This document shows, one piece after another, positions 7,120-13,880 of a stretch of 19,970 nt of DNA (positions are counted from its first letter, which is position 1; each line of letters starts with the position of its first letter). The notes under the pieces are model-generated. The model did not search any database, had not been told where the DNA came from, and saw only the letters and a program-made list of their open reading frames with translations. Source of the DNA: PNKC01 sp038323265. GTDB lineage: Bacteria; Chloroflexota; Dehalococcoidia; Tepidiformales; Tepidiformaceae. The position numbers and the translations under genes are program-made. Where the stretch lies: NCBI GenBank assembly GCA_038323265.1, contig JBBQGT010000058.1, positions 1-19,970 of the forward strand. The letters run 5' to 3'.

Positions 7120-7938
7120 ATGCCCACGGTGAAGAACGGCGATTGCACCATCTGGTACGACAGCATCAGCAGCGGCCCGCCGGTGGTGATGATCTACGGC
7201 ATCGGTGGGAACAGCCGGGACTGGTGGGGCGCCTTTCCCGGTCTACTCGCCAAGCACTACAACCTTGTGGTGATCGACAACCGCGGCACGGGTTTCAGCG
7301 ATAAGCCCGAGGCGGCGTGGACGATGTCCGACATGACCGGCGACATCGAGGTTGTGGTCGATGACCTCGGACTCGACACGTTCCACCTTCTGGGATGCTC
7401 GCTGGGGACGGCTATCGCCCGGCACTATGCGAAAGAGCGCGGCGGGGACCGATTGCGGACGTTGAGCCTGCTCTGCCCGCCGAATGGCATTTCGGCGACG
7501 CAGGAAGACCTGAACGCGGCCCTCTTTTGGGACCGCACGAAGCCGCTGATCGATTCGGCGCGGGGCGCCTGGCCGATTATCCACCCAGAAGCGTGGATCG
7601 CGGCGAACGATTCAGTGCTGGTCGAGAAGTTTGAAGACGGACTAAAGTATCCGACCCCGCCACGGACGTATCAGTTCCAGCTCCAGGCAACTGTTGCTGC
7701 AGGCGACCCGAACCCCGCGCTCAACGAATACAACTGGCCGGTGCTCATTCAGCACGGGACGAAGGACCGCCTTGTGCCGCCTGACAACGCGCGCACGCTG
7801 AAGGAAGCCGTCCCGCGCGCCCGGCTGGAAATGATGGACGGCGATGGCCACAATTTCTGGCAGCACGATGCCGCCCGCTCGGCCGACGTTGTCCTCGATT
7901 TCCTGGATGGCGCCGAGCGCGAACGGAAGGTGAACTGA
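7120..7938 (+). CDS. Alpha/beta hydrolase in the F420 operon
   Basis: This 272-residue protein has the alpha/beta-hydrolase fold: IYGIGGNSRDWWGAF oxyanion-loop region (25-39), VVIDNRGTGFSDKP (50-63), nucleophile elbow GCSLG with Ser94, Asp216 in HGTKDRLVPP and His244 in GDGHNFW. The triad is complete. The short cap (about 122-190) is Trp/Pro-rich. No signal peptide is seen, so it is likely cytoplasmic. The substrate cannot be inferred from sequence; the family includes esterases, C-C hydrolases and dehalogenase- or peroxidase-like members. It starts 2 bases after npdG and its stop overlaps the cofE start (TGATG), so it is coupled to F420 genes and may act on an F420-linked substrate. Confidence 0.88.
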   Translation: MPTVKNGDCTIWYDSISSGPPVVMIYGIGGNSRDWWGAFPGLLAKHYNLVVIDNRGTGFSDKPEAAWTMSDMTGDIEVVVDDLGLDTFHLLGCSLGTAIARHYAKERGGDRLRTLSLLCPPNGISATQEDLNAALFWDRTKPLIDSARGAWPIIHPEAWIAANDSVLVEKFEDGLKYPTPPRTYQFQLQATVAAGDPNPALNEYNWPVLIQHGTKDRLVPPDNARTLKEAVPRARLEMMDGDGHNFWQHDAARSADVVLDFLDGAERERKVN

Positions 7939-8690
7939 TGCCCGGCCTACAGATTTTCGGAGTGCCGGGCTTGCCAGAGATCGCTAAGGGCTCCAACCTC
8001 GGCGAGTTGGTCCTTGATGCAGCAGCCGCAGCGGGCACGCCGATTGAGAGCGGGGACGTCGTGGTGGTGACCTCAAAGATCGTCTCGAAGGCTGAGGGTC
8101 AGGTTGTACGGTTGGACACCGTCGAGGTCTCGCCGTTTGTGCAGCAGTACGCCGAGAAGTGGGAGAAGGAGCCCGCGGTCATCGAGTTGGTGTTTCGCCA
8201 GGCCAGGAGAGTCGTGAGGCAGGTGGGGCCCGTGCTGATTACGGAGACCCACCACGGATTCGTTTGTGCGAATAGCGGCGTCGACCAGTCGAGTTCCGGC
8301 GGGCATGGCCTGGCAGTGCTGCTTCCCGCCGACCCAGACGCCAGCGCGGCCGGGATTCGCAAGGCCTTTGCGGCGCGCGGCGTGGACGCTGTGGTGATCA
8401 TTTCCGACACCTTTGGGCGGCCGTGGCGCGAGGCCCAGACCGACATCGCGATCGGCATCGCCGGGATGCAGCCGGTGCTCAGCTACATCGGGCAGTTCGA
8501 CCCCCATGGACACGAGTTCCGTGTGCAAGCGGTTTGTACCGCGGACGAGCTGGCCGGCGCGGCGGAGCTTGTCAAAGGCAACCTCAGCCGTGTGCCGGTC
8601 GGGGTCATCCGCGGCGTCGCCTGGGAGCCGGATGAAACCGCGACGATGCGCTCGGTAATCCGCGAAAGCGAGCGTGACCTCTTCCGCTGA
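7938..8690 (+). CDS. cofE: Coenzyme F420-0:L-glutamate ligase
   Basis: This 250-residue enzyme adds glutamates to F420-0 with GTP. Visible family blocks are SGDVVVVTSKIVSKAEGQVV (about 38-57), ETHHGFVCANSGVDQSS (about 103-119), LLPADPDASAAGIRKAF, IISDTFGRPWREAQTDIAIG (about 153-172) and ADELAGAAELVKGN. The glycine-rich stretch SSSGGHG follows the GVD motif. It is the stand-alone form; the C-terminal nitroreductase-like domain of actinobacterial FbiB is absent. ATG 7938 overlaps the hydrolase stop. Its own stop is one base from the stop of the convergent PIN gene, leaving no room for a terminator. Confidence 0.93.
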   Translation: MPGLQIFGVPGLPEIAKGSNLGELVLDAAAAAGTPIESGDVVVVTSKIVSKAEGQVVRLDTVEVSPFVQQYAEKWEKEPAVIELVFRQARRVVRQVGPVLITETHHGFVCANSGVDQSSSGGHGLAVLLPADPDASAAGIRKAFAARGVDAVVIISDTFGRPWREAQTDIAIGIAGMQPVLSYIGQFDPHGHEFRVQAVCTADELAGAAELVKGNLSRVPVGVIRGVAWEPDETATMRSVIRESERDLFR

Positions 8691-8691
8691 A

Positions 8692-9105
8692 CTAGAGGGC
8701 GCGTGGCGGGGTGGTTTCGATCAGCGCATTGCCGCGAGCCAGGTGGTCCGCATCGAGCGTGATGAACCGGTCTGCAAGCGTTTCGGCCACCGCGAAGTAG
8801 AGCGAATCGGCCCCGCTAAAGCGGTGTTCGGCGGCGATGGCCGCGGCGCGCTCCGCCAGGGGAAGAGCCACGGGCAGCAGTTCGAACAGCGCCGAGTGCC
8901 GAATCTGGGCGGCCACGTCCCGGCCCATCTGCTTGTCTCCCGTGCCTATGCTCACCAGCGCCGCGACCTCCGCCAGCACCGTCACCGGCGCGCGCAACGG
9001 TTCAGCATCGGCAATGGCATCTCGCAGCCAGGTGGCGGCGTGGTTGTGCGCCGGGTCAGAGGCGTTGAAGAGGGCGACAAAGACACTGCAATGGACGGTG
9101 CTCAC
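8692..9105 (-). CDS. PIN-domain toxin (VapC-like), first catalytic Asp replaced
   Basis: This 137-residue PIN-domain protein starts at GTG 9105, which overlaps the antitoxin stop (GTGA). The usual opening V-D-(T/S)-S-V is V-His5-Cys6-S-V, so the first metal-binding Asp is a His. The other acidic positions remain: Glu46 in LAEVAAL, Asp100 in SGADSLYFAVAE and Asp118 in FITLDADHL. Length is normal for VapC RNases. Asp to His needs only one base change (GAT to CAT). The protein may be inactive, have altered metal use, or be retained as a binder of its antitoxin. The pair runs on the opposite strand to the F420 operon. Confidence 0.83.
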   Translation of the reverse strand: MSTVHCSVFVALFNASDPAHNHAATWLRDAIADAEPLRAPVTVLAEVAALVSIGTGDKQMGRDVAAQIRHSALFELLPVALPLAERAAAIAAEHRFSGADSLYFAVAETLADRFITLDADHLARGNALIETTPPRAL

Positions 9106-9359
9106 TCCCGGCTCCCCGGCGATGGCGTTTCGCCCGCTTTCCAGGCTCCGCCTACTTCCGCCGCGAGCCGGTCGATGGCTGCAAATTCAGCGGACGCTTG
9201 CGTGCGGTGGAGACCAGCGATGTCGCGGTCTGAGTAGGGGCGCAGGGTGGCCACGGGTGTGCCGTTTACGGTGATCACGTACTGCTGGTGTTCGTCGCGC
9301 ACGGCGCGCACGATCTGGGTCGCTTCGTTCTTCAGTTGCCGAACGCCGATAGTCCGCAC
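9102..9359 (-). CDS. Phd/YefM-type antitoxin
   Basis: This 85-residue protein begins VRTIGVRQLKNEATQIVRAV, the N-terminal DNA-binding strand and helix of Phd/YefM antitoxins, then YVITVNGTPVATLRPY (about 30-45), the family's beta hairpin. The C-terminal half (about 46-85) is the toxin-binding tail. GTG 9359 is chosen because GGGAG lies six bases upstream and the family start matches; upstream in-frame residues are not protein-like. Its stop overlaps the toxin start, so the two are co-translated. Autorepression with the toxin is expected for the family. A small hairpin (9385-9405) lies upstream and could be part of the operator. Confidence 0.82.
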   Translation of the reverse strand: MRTIGVRQLKNEATQIVRAVRDEHQQYVITVNGTPVATLRPYSDRDIAGLHRTQASAEFAAIDRLAAEVGGAWKAGETPSPGSRE

Positions 9360-9384
9360 GGTAGTCTCCCGGGAATTGGATGTA

Positions 9385-9405
9385 GCCCCATGGTGGCCAC
9401 GGGGC
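9385..9405. repeat. Inverted repeat upstream of the antitoxin gene
   Basis: GCCCCATGG and CCACGGGGC form a 9-bp inverted repeat with a 3-base spacer and one non-Watson-Crick position (G-U in minus-strand RNA). It lies between the WYL regulator stop and the antitoxin GTG, about 26 bases upstream of that start. There is no U-rich tail. It may be an operator for the antitoxin or a weak hairpin at the end of the WYL transcript. Confidence 0.35.
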
Positions 9406-9426
9406 GAACGGCGGTCAACCCGCATG

Positions 9427-10434
9427 CTAGACGCGCGCTCGGACCATCTCCACCAGTTCAGGCGGCGCGATGACTGTGGCGCCGTTGCCCCACGAGAGCA
9501 CCCACGGAAGAAAATCGAACAGTGCCGGGAGCCGGATCTCCATGCGGATTCGCCCGTCGCCGAGGTCGGCGAACACGGCGTCCGGATGCCAGCGTGATTC
9601 TTTCGCCCGCACGGCGGCGTCACCAGAAAACTCGACGGTGGCGTGGAACTCGGTGTCCGCGAGGACTACACCGCTCCAACTGCGAGACATAGCGGACATC
9701 AAGGCGACCGAGGCTTCGCGCGAGACCTCCGGGTGCTTCTCAAGGCCGTTCGAGCAGAGCATCTTGTGGTGCTTTTCGACACGCTCGACGCGGTCAAGTT
9801 TGAACGTCGCGAGGTGGCCGGCGGTGTGGTTGTAGCCGATGACGTACGTCGCGCCGGTGCTTGCGCTTGGTTCCAGCAAGTACGGTTCGAAACAGACCAT
9901 CGAAGCCTGTGCCTTGCCGACGGCGCGGTAGCGCACGCAGACCACGCTCTCGCTCATCCAGGCGTCCGAAAGCATGCGCAGACAGTCGGTCTGTGACTTA
10001 CGCTTCGGTCGATCCTCGAGCGATTGGCGCGTGAAGCGGATCTGTTCGGCCAGCGGACCCGGGAAAACGGCGGCGAGCTTGTCGAGAAGGGTGGAGGTAT
10101 CCGCGTCCTGTTCGGTGCTGCTCTGCGAAAGCAGGCGCAAGGAGAAGAGCAGCGCGCGTGCCTCATGTTTGTTCAGTTTCAGGATCGGAATCGGGAACTC
10201 GCCAGGGCGAAGGCGGTAGCGGTCGTGGTCTGGTTGTAACGGATCGATGGCCCCGGACTCTTCGAGTTGCGCGCGAAAGTAATCGATGTCTCGTTGCACC
10301 GTGCGCGTGGAGCACACCAGGCGCGAAGCGAGCTCGGAAGCGCGCAGCCCGCCGGGCGATTCGTGCAGCAGGCGCTGAAGGTTTAGCCGGCGCTCCAACT
10401 GGGTATCGTCTTCGTTGAACTTTTGGTTTGCCAT
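9427..10434 (-). CDS. HTH-WYL transcriptional regulator
   Basis: This 335-residue protein has an N-terminal winged helix (about 16-56; the recognition part is RASELASRLVCSTRTVQRDI) and a WYL domain (about 150-225) with TYVIGYNHTAGHLATFKLDR at 196-214, where the family's W-Y-L triplet reads T-Y-V. The C-terminal WCX-like extension runs from about 255 to 335. WYL domains bind nucleic acid or nucleotide ligands and often control DNA-damage or defence genes. GGAGG lies four bases before ATG 10434. It is 67 bases upstream of the antitoxin on the same strand, so readthrough is possible. Its target is unknown. Confidence 0.87.
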   Translation of the reverse strand: MANQKFNEDDTQLERRLNLQRLLHESPGGLRASELASRLVCSTRTVQRDIDYFRAQLEESGAIDPLQPDHDRYRLRPGEFPIPILKLNKHEARALLFSLRLLSQSSTEQDADTSTLLDKLAAVFPGPLAEQIRFTRQSLEDRPKRKSQTDCLRMLSDAWMSESVVCVRYRAVGKAQASMVCFEPYLLEPSASTGATYVIGYNHTAGHLATFKLDRVERVEKHHKMLCSNGLEKHPEVSREASVALMSAMSRSWSGVVLADTEFHATVEFSGDAAVRAKESRWHPDAVFADLGDGRIRMEIRLPALFDFLPWVLSWGNGATVIAPPELVEMVRARV

Positions 10435-10575
10435 CTCGCCTCCGCTGGGAGATTCCTCGTCCGATGTGCTTCACTTTACCTGCACGCGGAGGGGAAAGGG
10501 TATTCCCTAACTGCCCCCGGACTGTCACCTTCTGTGCCCTGTTTCCGTCTCGAGGGGCCCTACAGACTGGATCCG

Positions 10576-10776
10576 ATGACCGAACAGAAACCGGACGACA
10601 TGGCCGAACTGAGGGCATTGCTGCTCGAAGTGGCAGACTCTCTGGACGCGATAGTCGTCGCACTCCAAACGGAATTGCCGAACCAGGATGCAGGCCTCGG
10701 CGTGCGTGAGGCCGTCTGGCGGGTTGTACGATTGCGGCGCCACCTGGGCCGATTGGGGTACCTCGGGCGGGAATGA
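10576..10776 (+). CDS. Small hypothetical protein
   Basis: I do not recognise this 66-residue frame. From ATG 10576 it encodes an acidic N-terminal helix (MTEQKPDDMAELRALLLEVA) followed by a basic amphipathic C-terminus (VWRVVRLRRHLGRL). The spacing of leucines and charges looks like a two-helix protein. The ribosome site is weak (GGAT). It lies divergent to the WYL regulator and 79 bases before the duplicated-domain gene on the same strand. The frame is open further upstream, but those residues lack protein character. It could be a chance frame. Confidence 0.42.
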   Translation: MTEQKPDDMAELRALLLEVADSLDAIVVALQTELPNQDAGLGVREAVWRVVRLRRHLGRLGYLGRE

Positions 10777-10855
10777 ACGCGCGAGGGGCGGCGCCTCTCT
10801 GCTAAACTGCCGACGCCACCCGGCGAACACGCCGGGCCGCGGCCCAGGAGCTTCC

Positions 10856-11509
10856 ATGTACCGCCGCATCCTCACCGGGATCATCGCCCAGGGCCGGACC
10901 AAGGCATTCCTGGAGGCCTTGAAAGACTCCAACGCCTATCAGCAGGATCGCGGCCTCCGCGCCCGAACAACCGTTTGGGGCGCGATGACGGGCCAATCGA
11001 ATTCGGTCTTGATTGCCAGCGACTTCAACACCCTGGAAGACCTCGAGAAGTTCACCGCCCTCGCCGCCGAAGACGCGGCCTTTGCGCACCTTCGTTCAGC
11101 GGTCAGCAAGGAGATGGTCTACGACGCTTCGGAAGTAGCGATCCACCGCCTCTCGTATCACTCCGAAGGGCTGATCTCGAGCGAAGAGGCGACTGAGCCC
11201 CGCCGTTACATGCGCACGCTCATGGGAGACGTCCAGGCCGGCCACCATCGCGAATTCGTGATGTCCATTTCGCTCGCGCTCGACTACCAGAAGCAGCGCG
11301 GAATCGACGCGCAGACGAGCGTCTGGTCGGCGATGACAGGCGCGACCAGCGGCGTCGCCATCGTGGCCGAATTCGACTCGCTGTCCGAGCTAGAAAAGTT
11401 TGACGAGATGGCCGTGACTGACGCGGAATTCGGCCGGCTACGTGCCGCGACGCGCTCCTCAATGGTCTTCCTGACGAGCGAGATCGACCTGATGCGCAAC
11501 CTGTTCTAG
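10856..11509 (+). CDS. Protein with two copies of an ABM/NIPSNAP-like domain
   Basis: This 217-residue protein is an internal duplication. Copy A (1-98) contains YQQDRGLRARTTVWGAMTGQ, VLIASDFNTLEDLEKF and a terminal HLRSAVSKEMVYDASE. Copy B (117-217) contains YQKQRGIDAQTSVWSAMTGA, VAIVAEFDSLSELEKF and RLRAATRSSMVFLTSE. The pattern (strand, helix, V/T-x-V-W-x-A-M-T-G, strand, ELEKF helix) resembles dimeric alpha/beta-barrel domains such as NIPSNAP/ABM, where two copies would form the barrel within one chain. No catalytic residues are obvious, and there is no signal peptide or membrane span. ATG 10856 has AGGAG upstream. The function is unknown. Confidence 0.78.
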   Translation: MYRRILTGIIAQGRTKAFLEALKDSNAYQQDRGLRARTTVWGAMTGQSNSVLIASDFNTLEDLEKFTALAAEDAAFAHLRSAVSKEMVYDASEVAIHRLSYHSEGLISSEEATEPRRYMRTLMGDVQAGHHREFVMSISLALDYQKQRGIDAQTSVWSAMTGATSGVAIVAEFDSLSELEKFDEMAVTDAEFGRLRAATRSSMVFLTSEIDLMRNLF

Positions 11510-11540
11510 GCGGGCCGGCCCAGGTTCCTGACAAACGCAA

Positions 11541-11570
11541 AAACCGGGACCACGAAAGTGGCCCCGGTTT
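11541..11570 (-). terminator. Rho-independent terminator of the ErpA-like gene
   Basis: Arms AAACCGGGGCCAC and GTGGTCCCGGTTT (read on the minus strand) give a 13-bp stem with one G-U pair and a 4-base loop. In the minus direction it runs into TTTTTGCGTTTGT, a good U-tract. It lies 21 bases after the minus-strand gene stop at 11592. In the plus direction the tail is poor, so it would end the upstream plus-strand gene less well. Confidence 0.82.
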
Positions 11571-11591
11571 CGGTATGTTCGAAACGAACGC

Positions 11592-11978
11592 TTAGTGGCA
11601 GGCGCGCGCCTCGCCGCTGCCGTCAGCGGTCTGGAAGCTGGAACCACAGGCGCAACCCTTGGTCGCGTTGGGGTTGAAGATGCTGAAGCCGCTCTTCATG
11701 ATGTCGTCCACGTAGTCGATCTCGGCGCCTGAGAGGTACTGGGCGCTTTCCGGGTCGATCAGGATGCGGACGCCGAGCTGTTCGATGACGATGTCGTCTT
11801 CTTCAGCTGAACGGGCGAGGGCCATGCCGTACTGGTAGCCGCTGCAACCTCCGCCGGCAACGAAGACGCGGAGGGCGCCTTCCGGGAGCTCACGGGCGGT
11901 GAGCAGGGCGATGGCCTTTTCGGCGGCCTTATCGGTGATGTTTACGAGGACTACTGGGGCCTCGGCTTCGGTGGTCAT
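11592..11978 (-). CDS. erpA: Iron-sulfur cluster carrier, ErpA/IscA/HesB family
   Basis: This 128-residue A-type carrier holds and delivers Fe-S clusters. The three conserved cysteines are present: Cys45 in GGGCSGYQYG and Cys109 and Cys111 in GCACGSSF. The core fold (about 8-115) includes ELPEGALRVFVAGGG and DIMKSGFSIFNPNA. The C-terminus adds a short tail ending in ARACH with one extra Cys. ATG 11978 begins MTTEAEAPVVLVNITDKAAE, which fits the family; GGAGG lies about 10 bases upstream. The divergent neighbour is a cysteine desulfurase, the sulfur donor of the same pathway. ErpA versus IscA or SufA cannot be decided from sequence alone. Confidence 0.9.
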   Translation of the reverse strand: MTTEAEAPVVLVNITDKAAEKAIALLTARELPEGALRVFVAGGGCSGYQYGMALARSAEEDDIVIEQLGVRILIDPESAQYLSGAEIDYVDDIMKSGFSIFNPNATKGCACGSSFQTADGSGEARACH

Positions 11979-12053
11979 TTGAATGTGCCTCCACATTGGT
12001 GTTCTGGCGAAATCACGCATCGCGAGGGCGTCGCCCTGCACGTCGCTACGAAA

Positions 12054-12059
12054 AGTATA
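12054..12059 (-). promoter_or_regulatory. Probable -10 of the ErpA-like gene
   Basis: The minus strand reads GCTATACT, the same octamer found at the ftsH promoter, in the 166-base divergent region. Transcription would start near 12047, giving a leader of about 70 bases. No good -35 is visible at standard spacing. Confidence 0.4.
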
Positions 12060-12144
12060 GCGGATCACGCGACGCGAGGTGCACACACCCCGCGGACCGT
12101 GCGGCGTGGCGGGACGCCCCGCGACTGCGTACGCTGGAAGAACG

Positions 12145-13311
12145 ATGGATCGTATTTACCTTGACCACGCCGCCACCACCGCGCCCGACCCGCGTGTGAT
12201 TGAAGCGATGCTGCCGATGCTCACGAAATATTGGGGCAACGCTTCGAGCATCTACATTGAAGGGCAGGAGGCCCACCGGGCGCTCGATTCGGTGCGGAAG
12301 CTGGTCGCGGACTTGCTTGGCGCCGCGCCCAAGGAGATCGTCTTTACCAGCGGCGGCACCGAATCCGACAACGCGGCGATCCGGGGTGCGGCGTTCGCCC
12401 AACGCGAACGCGGGCGCGGCAATCACATTGTGACCAGCCAGATTGAACATCACGCGGTGTTGCACGCCTTCGAACAGCTCGAACGAGAGGGCTTTCGCGC
12501 TACCTATCTGCCCGTGGATCGCGATGGCAGGCTGGACCTGGAGGCGCTGGAAGCGGCCGTCGGCCCTGAGACGACGCTCGTCAGCGTCATGACAGCGAAT
12601 AACGAGGTAGGCACTGTCCAGCCGATCGCCGACATTTCGCGCATCGCAAAAGCGAAGAATTCGCGCGTCGTGGTGCACACCGACGCGGTGCAGGCGGCCG
12701 GTGCGATCGACATAACGCCGTCCACGCTTGGGGTCGACTTGCTGAGTATTGCCGGCCACAAGCTCTATGGGCCGAAAGGCGTCGGTCTGCTGTACGTTAA
12801 GAACCGCACGCCCTGGCAGCCCATGCTCCTTGGCGGCAGCCAGGAGAGGGAACGGCGGGCCGGAACTGAGAATCTCGCAGGCATAGCGGGGCTGGCAACG
12901 GCTATGCAACTGGCGTGGGACGAACGAGAGACGCGCAACGCACACATCCGGCGGCTGCGCGATCGCCTGCTTTTTGGGGTGCCCGAGCGCGTGCCGGATA
13001 CGGTGATCACGGGGCCGGAAGACCCCCAGGGTCGCCTTGCGAACAGCTTCAGTTGCTGCTTCCGGAATGTTGAGGGTGAAAGCGTCCTGCTGGCCCTGGA
13101 CATGGCGGGTATCGCCGCGAGTTCTGGCAGCGCCTGCACCACCGGTGCTCTGGAGCCCTCGCACGTCCTCACGGCGATGGGTATCGATGCAGATCTCGCC
13201 CACGCATCCCTGCTACTGACTCTCGGAATCGAGAACACGGACGAGCAGATCGACCAGGTATTGGACGTGCTTCCGAAGGTTGTATCGAGGCTGAGAGCGT
13301 TAGCCGGCTAG
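12145..13311 (+). CDS. Cysteine desulfurase (NifS/IscS family)
   Basis: This 388-residue PLP enzyme takes sulfur from cysteine for Fe-S assembly. Visible are MDRIYLDHAATTAPDP at the start, FTSGGTESDNAAIRG (68-82), His103 in QIEHHAV (ring-stacking), Asp180 and Gln183 in HTDAVQA, the PLP lysine Lys206 in AGHKLYGPKGVG, GTENLAG (240-246) and catalytic Cys331 in ASSGSACTTG. The loop form is the class I (NifS/IscS) type. Odd: the conserved S-(I/L)-R-(F/L)-(S/T)-L-G reads SLLLTLG (355-361), so Leu357 replaces the Arg that holds the cysteine carboxylate. ATG 12145 has GGAAG upstream. It is divergent to the ErpA-like carrier. Confidence 0.93.
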   Translation: MDRIYLDHAATTAPDPRVIEAMLPMLTKYWGNASSIYIEGQEAHRALDSVRKLVADLLGAAPKEIVFTSGGTESDNAAIRGAAFAQRERGRGNHIVTSQIEHHAVLHAFEQLEREGFRATYLPVDRDGRLDLEALEAAVGPETTLVSVMTANNEVGTVQPIADISRIAKAKNSRVVVHTDAVQAAGAIDITPSTLGVDLLSIAGHKLYGPKGVGLLYVKNRTPWQPMLLGGSQERERRAGTENLAGIAGLATAMQLAWDERETRNAHIRRLRDRLLFGVPERVPDTVITGPEDPQGRLANSFSCCFRNVEGESVLLALDMAGIAASSGSACTTGALEPSHVLTAMGIDADLAHASLLLTLGIENTDEQIDQVLDVLPKVVSRLRALAG

Positions 13312-13339
13312 TCTCCACCCGGTAACGCGTGGTGGCCCG

Positions 13340-13390
13340 CCACAAGCGTTCGCAGGCGGTTCCCAAAAGGATGCGAACGCGGTCTTGTGG
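13340..13390. repeat. Long interrupted palindrome between convergent genes
   Basis: CCACAAG+CGTTCGCA (13340-13354) pairs with TGCGAACG (13372-13379) and CTTGTGG (13384-13390), a 15-bp stem with a 4-base bulge (CGGT) and a 17-base loop. It lies in the 103-base gap between the desulfurase stop and the convergent SgcJ-like remnant. There is no U-tract, so it may be a factor-dependent or bidirectional terminator, or an extragenic palindrome. Confidence 0.55.
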
Positions 13391-13414
13391 GAGCTGCGCT
13401 GGCAGGAGGCCTAA

Positions 13415-13845
13415 CTAGGCTTTCGAGGTGACCAACGCTTCGCGAAGCTTCGCGGTGAGGGCGTCCGCGAGGTCGGGGCGGCCGTGGAATTGAGCGGATG
13501 TGTTGTGGAACATCTCGACTTGCCAGGTATTTCCCCGTCTCGCCGCGACGAGCGTTTGGATCGCGTTGAGTGCTGGCACGATGTCGTCCTGGGTGGGCGG
13601 CACGAGGCCGGAGACGGCTCGCAGCAACATGATATCCGGCGATAGCGACCGCAGTTCTTCGACGAGGCCCACGTAGGCGGGCGTTGGATGGTCGGCGAAA
13701 ATTGGGGCGAGGTGCGCCTCGACCTCATGGGCGCCGTTCACATCGCGGCGATTCCAGGCGGCAAGGACCGCTTCGTAGAGGTGTCGCACCGCAGTGTCTT
13801 TTTCCAACTCTGTGGGGCCATGGGCAGCCTCTCCTCGGATGACAT
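13415..13845 (-). pseudogene. SgcJ/EcaC-like (NTF2 fold) gene, decayed
   Basis: The reading frame contains TAVRHLYEAVLAAWNRRD, HLAPIFADHPTPAYVGLVEE, LLRAVSGLVPPTQDDIVPAL and MFHNTSAQFHGRPDLADALT, all typical of the SgcJ/EcaC family. Two defects are seen. First, the ATG at 13845 opens MSSEER, plausible for the family, but enters the main frame only if two bases of GAGGAGAGG (about 13829-13837) are removed; the main frame lacks a good start of its own. Second, after AAWNRRDV the family's strand region with the GFDG motif is missing, an in-frame loss of roughly 20-25 codons near 13740. A short unusual protein from a TTG upstream is possible, but decay is more likely. Confidence 0.65.
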
Positions 13846-13880
13846 CGTACCGAAACGGCGCGGATGCATGTTCCGGCGGG

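Noticed and set aside
11572..11590. Second LexA-like site GTTCGAAACGAAC
   Set aside because: The half-sites are in the wrong orientation and spacing for GAAC-N4-GTTC.
12095..12135. GC-rich hairpin before the cysteine desulfurase as a riboswitch
   Set aside because: Short, bulged stems with no recognisable riboswitch core; the region is simply GC-rich.
12046..13203. Long minus-strand open frame (385 codons) opposite the cysteine desulfurase
   Set aside because: It is antisense to a clear PLP enzyme with all key residues, and its translation has no recognisable domain.
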